Source of the DNA: JBKPNX01 sp046732855
GTDB lineage: Bacteria; Pseudomonadota; Alphaproteobacteria; Geminicoccales; Geminicoccaceae
Direction of reading: 5' to 3'
Length of the DNA: 11,278 nt
Assembly: GCA_046732855.1 (NCBI GenBank)
Contig: JBKPNX010000206.1
Span: 1-11,278 of the forward strand
The notes below the pieces were generated by a model. That model made no database searches. It saw only the letters and a program-made list of their open reading frames with translations, and was not told where the DNA came from. Of this stretch, positions 5,660 through 11,278 are shown piece after piece (the stretch's first letter is position 1; each line of letters opens with the position of its first letter). The position numbers and the translations under genes are program-made.

Positions 5660-7762
5660 TTACAGTTCCGGCGCGGCCAGGAACAGGCGGGCCTGGTCGC
5701 CCGATCCGCCTTGCGCGAGCGTCAATTCCAGCCGATCCGCGGCAACACCGCCCTGCACCAGAGCCAGGCCCACGGCGCGCGCCCGGTCAAGAGCGAGCCC
5801 TGGCGCAGAGCCCTCGCCGACGATCCTGATGCGCGCCGCTGGTTCCGCCGCCGCGTTCAGGAATTCGGCCAGGAGGATGACGGCGTCGGGGGTCAACATC
5901 GCTGACTCGGGATGGAACGGGATCGAGCCGAGCGGGGCGGCGCGATCACGGCTTGGCGACGCGTCGATGCTGACCAGACCGGAACCGACCTCGATCCCGG
6001 CGGTCTCCGCCACCGGCACGGGCCGGCGGATCGGCGGCTCGGCCAAAGCGAACCTGGCTGGTTCGCTCTCGGGCGCGCGGCGACCGGCGATTGGTTTGGC
6101 CGGCGCGGGTAGCGGCGCGCGGGCCAGTGTCGTCGGGGCCGGGGCGGCTGCGCCGGCCCGCTCCGCGTCTGCCTCGACCGGCGCCGAAGCCGGTCCGGCC
6201 AGGAAGGTCTCTGCCGGGCCGGGTCGCGCCGGTTTGGCGGGGGCGGGTGCCGGCGGCGCGGGCTGGCGCGCTGGTGGTGTCGTGGACGCAGGCGTTCCCG
6301 CCTGGCCGGCCAGAACCATTTCCGCGGGCGTGGCCACGGGTTTGGCCGGGCGGGGAAGCGGCGCGGCTTCCACGACGCCGGCAGTGGGCGTCGCCCTAGG
6401 CAGCCCGGTTGGCGCCGGCGCCATGTCAGGCATGCCCCAGATTACCCCGGGCGCGCGGCCGGCCAGACTCGGCTCCGGCGCCGGGGGTACTCCGTGCACA
6501 GGAGCTGAAGATCGCCCAACCGTTGAGCGATCGCGTTGCGCGGTCTCGACATCCGCGAGTTGGGTCGTCTGCCCGGCGGCTCGCGCTGGCGCCGTGTCCG
6601 GAATGCCCCAGACCACGCCAGGCGCCCGGCCAGTCAGCGTCGCCTCCCTCGGCGCCGGCGGGGAATGTGGCGGCAGCCCTGCGTCCGGGGGCGCGTCAGT
6701 CAGCATGGCCAACGGGCCATCGGTCGGCCCAGGCGTCATGTCCGGTATACCCCAGACCGTACCCGGCGCCCGCTCGGCCGGGGCTGGATCGGCGCTCGGG
6801 CGCGTGGAATGCGGCAGTCCCGCGTCCGCAGCTGCTTCAGCCAGCATGGCCACCGGTCCGTCGGCCGGCCCAGGCGGCGTGTCCGGCATGCCCCAGACCA
6901 CGCCCGGCGCGCGCCCGGCCAGAATCGGATCGGCCGCGGGCGGCGGTGGCAAGGCTTTTTGGGCTCCGAGCGATGCCAGTTCGTGTGCTTCAAGCGATCC
7001 TAACGGCGGCGCCGGACGGGGTGGCGGCAGATGCGCTGGATCCGGCGGCATGGCCAGGACCATGGCTCGCGGCCGGGGCCCGTACGCCGCCGCCTGAGCC
7101 AATGGTCCGGTGGCGCTCGCCGCCGCTACGCTGGCGCCAAGCTGGGCGGCATTCGCGCCAGGGCTGTCGGCGGGAGCAGGCTCGGGCCGGCCACGCGACC
7201 CGGCACGGCCGTTGACCATGTCCTGCATGAACGAATCGAGACTGTCGTCCTGGTTCCGGAATTTTGTCTCGGGAATCAACGTGGGCGCGGCGCGGGGCGC
7301 ACCTGGCGGCGTGACCCCCTGCCCGGCGTCGGGGGTCCCGGGCTCCGGCTCGGGCGCCACCGCAGCCAATTCCGGCGGCGCGGCCGGCGGCTCGCCGCTC
7401 AACCCAGCGCGGTAGCGCACGACCCCCCCGGTATAGCGAGCGTTCGCCCGATCGGCGATCAGCATGTCGACAATCGCGCGCTTCTGCTCGATTGTATAGC
7501 TCAGCTGCGGCCGGGCCGGGACGGCATGCAGGCTAGGATAACGCGGGTCGAAGGTCACGGGCTCGATCTGCGCCGGCTGCTCGGCTACATCCTGGCAACT
7601 TGCCAAGGCTATCATGAGCACCCACATGCTGGCGCCGCAGCGCCAGGCGCCGCGCTCGCGCGCAGCGATGGCGCGCGCGGCCCAGGATGATTGGCCATGC
7701 GCGCCGGATCGTCTACAAGATGCGCCGGCCCGCAGCGGAGCGCGCACGGACCTGCGGCCCAT
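5660..7762 (-). CDS. Proline/alanine-rich lipoprotein with tandem repeats and degenerate OmpA-like domain
   Basis: This is an envelope protein of about 700 residues if begun at ATG 7762; the family is not one I can name. A hydrophobic stretch MWVLMIALAS ends at lipobox LASC (Cys codon 7595-7597), so a lipidated protein is expected. Next comes a conserved-looking block of about 60 residues (YPSLHAVPARPQLSYT, then VDMLIADRANARYTGG). A long Pro/Ala-rich linker follows, holding four copies of [LP][AT][GE]RAPG[VT][VI]WG[MI]PD[TM]. The last ~90 residues (5669-5938) resemble an OmpA/MotB peptidoglycan-binding domain (SIPFHPESAMLTPDA, DRARAVGLALVQGGV, RLELTLAQGG). However, the GHTD-type loop is shortened to VGEGSAPGL and lacks its Asp, so binding may be lost or changed. 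The start is unresolved: ATG 7627 would leave no charged n-region and only 10 residues before the Cys, while ATG 7762 or GTG 7747 gives a long leader. None has a good ribosome site. It is the first gene of the cluster ending in recJ. Confidence 0.82.
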   Translation of the reverse strand: MGRRSVRAPLRAGASCRRSGAHGQSSWAARAIAARERGAWRCGASMWVLMIALASCQDVAEQPAQIEPVTFDPRYPSLHAVPARPQLSYTIEQKRAIVDMLIADRANARYTGGVVRYRAGLSGEPPAAPPELAAVAPEPEPGTPDAGQGVTPPGAPRAAPTLIPETKFRNQDDSLDSFMQDMVNGRAGSRGRPEPAPADSPGANAAQLGASVAAASATGPLAQAAAYGPRPRAMVLAMPPDPAHLPPPRPAPPLGSLEAHELASLGAQKALPPPPAADPILAGRAPGVVWGMPDTPPGPADGPVAMLAEAAADAGLPHSTRPSADPAPAERAPGTVWGIPDMTPGPTDGPLAMLTDAPPDAGLPPHSPPAPREATLTGRAPGVVWGIPDTAPARAAGQTTQLADVETAQRDRSTVGRSSAPVHGVPPAPEPSLAGRAPGVIWGMPDMAPAPTGLPRATPTAGVVEAAPLPRPAKPVATPAEMVLAGQAGTPASTTPPARQPAPPAPAPAKPARPGPAETFLAGPASAPVEADAERAGAAAPAPTTLARAPLPAPAKPIAGRRAPESEPARFALAEPPIRRPVPVAETAGIEVGSGLVSIDASPSRDRAAPLGSIPFHPESAMLTPDAVILLAEFLNAAAEPAARIRIVGEGSAPGLALDRARAVGLALVQGGVAADRLELTLAQGGSGDQARLFLAAPEL
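6422..6934 (-). repeat. Four tandem coding repeats (RAPG-x-x-WG-x-PD units) in the lipoprotein
   Basis: Four copies of a roughly 40-bp core lie at 6881-6920, 6740-6779, 6596-6635 and 6425-6464 (plus-strand reading begins GTCCGGCATGCCCCAGA or a close variant). The unit starts are 141, 144 and 171 bases apart, all multiples of three, so the protein repeats are 47, 48 and 57 residues. The first two full units also share the following DGP[VL]AML and DAGLP segments; units three and four keep only the core. Two further short AE[MT][VF]LAG echoes occur nearer the C-terminus. The copies are similar at the DNA level as well as the protein level, which suggests fairly recent duplication within the linker. 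Confidence 0.85.
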
Positions 7763-7885
7763 CAGCTGGTCACCGCGCATGCCGGAGGCTTGGCTTGGAC
7801 GCACGACCTGGACCTGACGCTCACTGAACAGTCCTCTGCGGCTCTCCCCGGGGGCGGGGAGGTTGAAAGCATAAAGGAACGTCGG
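7763..7885. promoter_or_regulatory. Divergent promoter region between the lipoprotein cluster and phaC
   Basis: This is the gap between two divergent genes, 123 bases if the lipoprotein begins at 7762 and 258 if it begins at 7627. It must hold the phaC promoter and probably that of the minus-strand cluster. I could not pick out a convincing -35/-10 pair on either strand. Within it, CTCCCC (7844-7849) and GGGGAG (7856-7861) form a 6-bp all-but-one G-C hairpin with a 6-nt loop. This lies 12 bases upstream of the phaC ribosome site AAGGA (7874-7878), in what would be the phaC leader. Confidence 0.5.
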
Positions 7886-9676
7886 ATGGCCGAGCAACAG
7901 GAAACGCCCGCGCAGTGTCAGCCGGGCCTGCTGCAGGTGCTGGGCGAGATCACCGACAATAGCCAGCGGCTGATGCGTGGCATCGCGCATCGGCGCTGCG
8001 TGCTCGACGGCGCCGCCGCATCCGACCCGCTGAATCTGGGATCCACGATGCTCCAGCTGAGCGCGCGCGTCCTGGCTGATCCGACCTCGGTCTTGCAGGC
8101 GCAACTAGCGTTGTGGCAGGATCACCTGAAGCTCTGGCAGAATACCGGGCAGCACCTGCTCGGTCAGCCGGTGCGGCCGATGATCGAGCCGGAGCAAAGC
8201 GACCGCCGGTTCCGTGACCCGGCGTGGGACGACCACGCCGTGTTCGCTTTCATCAAACAGTCGTACCTGCTGACCTCGCGCTGGCTGCTCCAGACGGTCA
8301 ATCAACTCGACGGCTTCGACGACCAGACCAGGCGGAAGATCGACTTCTACGCCCGTCAGTTCGTCGATGCCCTCGCGCCCAGCAACTTCGTGGCGACCAA
8401 TCCTGAGGTCCTGCGCGCCACCCTGGAGACGCGCGGCGGCAATCTGTTACGCGGCCTCAATCACCTGCTCGAGGACCTGGCGCGGGGCAAAGGTCGCCTC
8501 GCGATCAAGATGACCGACCTCGAGGCCTTCGAGGTGGGCGGCAACCTGGCGCTCAGCCCCGGCAAGGTGATCTTTCAGACCGACCTGATGCAGCTGCTGC
8601 AGTACGCGTCGAGCACGGAGCAAGTGTACCGGCGGCCACTTCTGATTATACCTCCCTGGATCAACAAGTATTACATCCTCGATCTGCGGCCCAAGAACAG
8701 CTTCATCAAGTACGCGGTCGACCAGGGTTTCACCGTATTCGTGATCTCCTGGGTCAATCCCGACGAACGCCACGCCGGCGAGACCTTCGAGGATTACATG
8801 GTCGAGGGTCCGCTCGCGGCGCTGGATGCGATCGAGCAGGCTACGGGCGAGCGCGAATCGACCGTGATCGGCTATTGTCTCGGAGGGACGTTGCTCGCGT
8901 GCACGCTCGCCTATCTCGCGACGAAGCGCGAGCGGCGCATCGCCGCCGCAAGCTTCTTCGCGGCGCTCACCGATTTCGAAAATCCTGGCGAACTCGGGGT
9001 GTTCATCGACGAGGAACAGCTCGCCGCCATGGACGAGATGATGGCCAGGCGCGGTTTTCTCGAAGGCCGTGAGATGGCCACCACCTTCAACATGCTGCGC
9101 GCCAACGACCTGATCTGGTCGTTCGTGATCAACAATTACCTGCTGGGTAAGGAGCCGTTCCCGTTCGACCTGCTGTACTGGAACTCCGACAGCACGCGCA
9201 TGCCATATGCGATGCACAGCTTTTACCTGCACAAGTTCTACCGGGAGAACAGACTGGTCGAGCCGGGTGGGATTACGCTGCGCGGCGTGCCGCTCGATCT
9301 GCGCCGGATTCGCCTCCCGGTCTACATGCTGTCCACCCGGGAGGATCACATCGCGCCGTGGGTCGCGACCTATGCCGCGACTCAACTGTACCGGGGCGAC
9401 ACCAGGTTCGTCCTGGCCGGGTCCGGGCACATCGCCGGCGTCATCAATCCGCCGGGCCAGCTGAAGTACGGCTACTGGACCAACGATCGGCTGCCGCCCG
9501 ATCCCCATGATTGGTTGGACGGGGCAATCGAGCATCCGGGATCGTGGTGGCCCGATTGGGCCGTATGGAACGCCGAGAAGTCCGGACCCAGGGTGCCGGC
9601 CCGCCAGCCGGGCGACGGCCAGCTCGAGCCGCTCGATGATGCGCCTGGCTCTTACGTGACCGTCCGCGCCGGGTGA
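7886..9676 (+). CDS. phaC: Class I poly(3-hydroxyalkanoate) synthase PhaC
   Basis: This 596-residue enzyme polymerises (R)-3-hydroxyacyl-CoA, typically 3-hydroxybutyryl-CoA, into PHA at the granule surface. It has the N-terminal PhaC domain (about 105-275, with LAPSNFVATNPEVL at 163-176) and an alpha/beta-hydrolase catalytic domain. The lipase-box variant GYCLGG (329-334) gives nucleophile C331; STREDHIAPW (483-492) gives D487; GSGHIAGVINPP (512-523) gives H515. This is the full triad in the layout of Cupriavidus PhaC (C319, D480, H508). Length and single-subunit form indicate class I. The ATG at 7886 is preceded by AAGGA at 7874-7878 with 7-base spacing; upstream in-frame codons back to 7691 lack family similarity. 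No phasin, phaA/phaB, depolymerase or phaR is visible, so the precursor genes lie elsewhere. It is transcribed away from the lipoprotein cluster and converges with the binding-protein gene 34 bases downstream. Confidence 0.98.
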   Translation: MAEQQETPAQCQPGLLQVLGEITDNSQRLMRGIAHRRCVLDGAAASDPLNLGSTMLQLSARVLADPTSVLQAQLALWQDHLKLWQNTGQHLLGQPVRPMIEPEQSDRRFRDPAWDDHAVFAFIKQSYLLTSRWLLQTVNQLDGFDDQTRRKIDFYARQFVDALAPSNFVATNPEVLRATLETRGGNLLRGLNHLLEDLARGKGRLAIKMTDLEAFEVGGNLALSPGKVIFQTDLMQLLQYASSTEQVYRRPLLIIPPWINKYYILDLRPKNSFIKYAVDQGFTVFVISWVNPDERHAGETFEDYMVEGPLAALDAIEQATGERESTVIGYCLGGTLLACTLAYLATKRERRIAAASFFAALTDFENPGELGVFIDEEQLAAMDEMMARRGFLEGREMATTFNMLRANDLIWSFVINNYLLGKEPFPFDLLYWNSDSTRMPYAMHSFYLHKFYRENRLVEPGGITLRGVPLDLRRIRLPVYMLSTREDHIAPWVATYAATQLYRGDTRFVLAGSGHIAGVINPPGQLKYGYWTNDRLPPDPHDWLDGAIEHPGSWWPDWAVWNAEKSGPRVPARQPGDGQLEPLDDAPGSYVTVRAG

Positions 9677-9710
9677 CCGGCGGCCGCCACTGCAGCTGGT
9701 TGACGACGAC

Positions 9711-10829
9711 CTACTGAGTGGCGAGGCCGTCCAGAGGCACGTAGTCGCCCCCGGTCCATACCTTCCATTGCCAGATCGCGCCCCTCAGGTCGCCACGCCC
9801 GTCGAAAGCCACGCGGCCGACCACGGTGTCGAACCGGCCGCGCTCTAGCATTCGGGCGACAGGGGCCGGCTCGAAGGTTCCGGCGCGCTCGGCCGCCTGA
9901 GCCCACACCTGAACCGCGGCATAAGCCCCGAGACCGCTCATCCGGGTGCCGAGTCCTCGGCTCTGGAACCGCTTGAGAACCGCCGCTGCGTCGGGCCGGT
10001 CGCGCACCTCCGGGCGATCGCTGAAGATGGTGCGCTCCCCCAAATTGCCGGCCACCGACCAGAAGCCATCCATACCCAGCCCGTCTCCGCCGACGAGGCG
10101 CAGGTCGTCGCCGAGTTCGCGCGCGGTGCGCAGGATCAGACCTGCGTCGGGGCCGTAGCCGCCAACGTAGATCACCTCGATCCGCGCCTGCTGCAGGCGG
10201 TTCAGAAGGTCGGAATAGTCGCTCGCTTGGGGCGTATAGCGAACGTAGAGCGCCTCCACCTTGCCGCGCGCCCGCAGCTGTTTGCGAGCCTCCTGAGCAA
10301 GTCCCTCGCCGTACGTGCTGCCGTCGTGCAGAATCGCAATCCGTCTGTTACCGAATCGATCGGCCAGGAAGTCGCCCGCCAGCTTGCCCTGGTCGTCGTC
10401 CCGTCCGATCAGCCGGAACACGTTCTGCCGGCCCTCTTCGGTAAGGCGCGGATGGGTCGAGAACGCGGTGATCATGAGGACGTCCGCCGTCTCGTAGATG
10501 CCGGCGGCGAGCAGCGACGAATGCGAGCACCCGTGACCGATGACGACGGCCACCCCGGCCTCGACCAAGCTGCGCGCCGCCTTGACCGCGCTCTGCAGGC
10601 CGCAGGCGTCGTCTGCGGCGACCACCTTCACCTCCTGGCCCAGCACGCCGCCTCGCGCGTTCAGGTCCTCTACGGCCATCTCCACGCCGACCTGGTTGCG
10701 CTCCCCGGTTTCGGCGAAGGGCCCGCTGAGCGGATTCGCAAACCCGATTCTGACCTCGGCGAGCGCGGCCTGCCCCGCGGCAATCGCCGCCAGGGCCAAG
10801 CCGAAGAGGAGGCATAATCGCAACCGCAT
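9711..10829 (-). CDS. Periplasmic branched-chain amino acid-type (LivJ/LivK-like) substrate-binding protein
   Basis: This is a 372-residue secreted solute-binding protein of the type I periplasmic fold (Peripla_BP_6). The first 24 residues form a signal peptide (MRLRLC, hydrophobic core, then AALA before EVRIGF), cleaved about 24/25; C6 is not in a lipobox. The mature part opens with IGFANPLSGPFAETG (28-42). C76 (DDACG) and C101 (GHGCSHSS) match the disulfide pair of E. coli LivJ. SHSS (102-105) and AFSTHPRL (122-129) are the expected ligand-contact segments, and HDGSTYGEGLA (168-178) the second-lobe contact. The ATG at 10827-10829 has GGGAG at 10837-10841 seven bases upstream; an ATG 27 codons earlier would bury the signal peptide. 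Ligand is unknown: leucine-type amino acids are the family default, but amides, urea or aromatic acids are also bound. No permease or ATPase gene is in view, so it may be an orphan. No clear terminator separates it from phaC. Confidence 0.93.
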   Translation of the reverse strand: MRLRLCLLFGLALAAIAAGQAALAEVRIGFANPLSGPFAETGERNQVGVEMAVEDLNARGGVLGQEVKVVAADDACGLQSAVKAARSLVEAGVAVVIGHGCSHSSLLAAGIYETADVLMITAFSTHPRLTEEGRQNVFRLIGRDDDQGKLAGDFLADRFGNRRIAILHDGSTYGEGLAQEARKQLRARGKVEALYVRYTPQASDYSDLLNRLQQARIEVIYVGGYGPDAGLILRTARELGDDLRLVGGDGLGMDGFWSVAGNLGERTIFSDRPEVRDRPDAAAVLKRFQSRGLGTRMSGLGAYAAVQVWAQAAERAGTFEPAPVARMLERGRFDTVVGRVAFDGRGDLRGAIWQWKVWTGGDYVPLDGLATQ

Positions 10830-11082
10830 GGTCTCTCTCCCGTCGGGACCCGGCTGATCGTCCGGCTCCCAAATCTCTGGAGCGCGCTGCTCTGGCCCGC
10901 TCGTGAGCACGGTGCGCCAAATACCTCCGCCGGATTTCGGGTGATGCGCTTCACCGGTCCTCCAACGAACCGGCGCGCTCTACCGCCGCCGAAGTGCGCA
11001 CCTAGACAATCGTGCAAGATTTACCGCAGAAGGAGCGTTGCACCTGTGAAGCAGTTCACACCGGGCGAAGTTTCCTGAAATT
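10830..11082. other. Leader and upstream region of the binding-protein gene
   Basis: These 253 bases hold no gene I can support. They contain the ribosome site of the binding-protein gene, a probable leader of about 180 bases if the proposed promoter is right, a weak 5-bp hairpin (CCGGT at 10954-10958 with ACCGG at 10969-10973), and the CRP-like palindrome. A GTG at 10959-10961 region preceded by GGAGG on the minus strand opens a reading frame that runs into the binding-protein gene out of frame; it looks like a shadow. Confidence 0.4.
11018..11060 (-). promoter_or_regulatory. CRP/FNR-type palindrome with possible class II promoter
   Basis: TGTGAAGCAGTTCACA (11045-11060) is an exact TGTGA-N6-TCACA, the E. 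coli CRP core consensus, and symmetric over 6+6 bases. On the minus strand, TAAATC (11018-11023) resembles a -10 hexamer only at three of six positions. Its centre is 32 bases from the palindrome centre, the spacing of a class II activator site at -41.5. This would place the start near 11011 and give the binding-protein gene a leader of about 180 bases. A CRP/FNR-family or GntR-type regulator could bind; alphaproteobacterial Crp-like proteins are not all known to use this exact sequence. The palindrome is seen; promoter and regulator are inferred. Confidence 0.45.
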
Positions 11083-11232
11083 TTAGCGATGCGACACTCC
11101 CAGTGCCTTCAGCCATAGCGAGGGCGCTTCGAGCGATGTTGGATCGTACGACCCATCATGCGGCTCGATCTCTTGGATCGGTCCTCCCCTGCTGTCGGCC
11201 GCGTCCGGCGCCCTGCCGGAAACCGCCCCCAT
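11083..11232 (-). CDS. Small ORF, hypothetical 49-residue protein (possibly a gene remnant)
   Basis: An ATG at 11230-11232 opens 49 codons ending in TAA at 11083-11085. The second half reads like real protein: GPIQEIEPHDGSYDP (about 17-31), then TSLEAPSLWLKALGVSHR to the end. Third codon positions are mostly G or C, with some A/T-ending codons. No good ribosome site precedes the ATG, and an in-frame TAG lies about ten codons upstream, so the reading frame is not simply the tail of a longer intact gene beyond the window edge. It may be a true small protein, a C-terminal remnant of a decayed gene, or chance. I do not recognise the family. It ends 22 bases before the CRP-like palindrome and points the same way as the binding-protein gene. 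Confidence 0.35.
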   Translation of the reverse strand: MGAVSGRAPDAADSRGGPIQEIEPHDGSYDPTSLEAPSLWLKALGVSHR

Positions 11233-11278
11233 CTTTGCCCGGGCGCGGCGAGACCTCGCCAGCTAAGCCCCCCGCCTG

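Noticed and set aside
4096..5829. Plus-strand ORF of 577 codons antisense to hom and alaC
   Set aside because: It has no recognisable domain and the composition of a shadow; both opposite genes carry complete catalytic motifs.
6422..6934. CRISPR-like array because of regularly spaced near-identical 40-bp units
   Set aside because: Units are divergent, spacing is about 100 bases in multiples of three, and everything stays in one coding frame.
5829..7097. Plus-strand Gly/Ala-rich ORF of 422 codons with a repetitive look
   Set aside because: Its repeats are the complement of the lipoprotein's coding repeats; the lipobox and OmpA-like end support the minus strand.
8447..9535. Minus-strand ORF of 362 codons inside phaC
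   Set aside because: It is the antisense shadow of an intact PHA synthase with full catalytic triad.
9677..9710. Possible bidirectional terminator in the 34-base convergent gap
   Set aside because: Only a loop-free GGCGGCCGCC palindrome and very short pairings are present, with no T-runs on either strand.
10670..11017. Minus-strand ORF whose internal GTG has a GGAGG upstream and overlaps the binding-protein gene
   Set aside because: Most of it is the binding-protein gene in another frame, giving Arg/Pro/Ser-rich sequence; only the start signal is attractive.

Overview
The window is chromosomal DNA of high GC content from a bacterium that looks alphaproteobacterial, probably Rhodospirillales-like. 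This rests on three things: a class I PHA synthase, an AlaC–Hom–GlpX–RecJ gene order that I recall as recurring in that group, and an OmpA-like, proline-rich lipoprotein beside them. The lineage is an inference from gene content and order; no marker gene fixes it.

Layout. From the left edge comes a tRNA-Glu(UUC) gene on the minus strand. It is followed by a long, tightly packed minus-strand cluster, given here in transcription order from right to left: a repeat-containing lipoprotein with a degenerate OmpA-like C-terminus, the aminotransferase AlaC, homoserine dehydrogenase Hom, class II fructose-1,6-bisphosphatase GlpX, the exonuclease RecJ, and then tRNA-Glu. Spacing is 34 bases or less at lipoprotein/alaC, 4 bases at alaC/hom and 5 bases at glpX/recJ, so these are very likely co-transcribed. 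A 72-base gap holding a strong perfect hairpin separates hom from glpX, and a second strong hairpin separates recJ from the tRNA.

Divergent from this cluster, across a short regulatory gap, is phaC on the plus strand (polyhydroxyalkanoate synthase with an intact Cys-Asp-His triad). It converges with a minus-strand gene for a periplasmic substrate-binding protein of the branched-chain amino acid (LivJ/LivK) type, which has no transporter partners in view. Upstream of that gene is a perfect CRP-consensus palindrome with a poor -10-like element at class II spacing. Beyond it is a 49-codon ORF with a protein-like C-terminal half.

How the genes fit together. The cluster mixes amino acid metabolism (pyruvate/alanine transamination, aspartate-family flux to homoserine), gluconeogenesis (GlpX), carbon storage (PhaC, divergent) and DNA repair (RecJ), the last probably there by transcriptional linkage. 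I found no mobile element, CRISPR array, prophage or defence system. Most of the window is core genome. The less ordinary items are the tandem WG[MI]PD repeats and altered OmpA-like domain in the lipoprotein, its unresolved start, the CRP-like site, the intergenic hairpins and the small ORF at the right edge.
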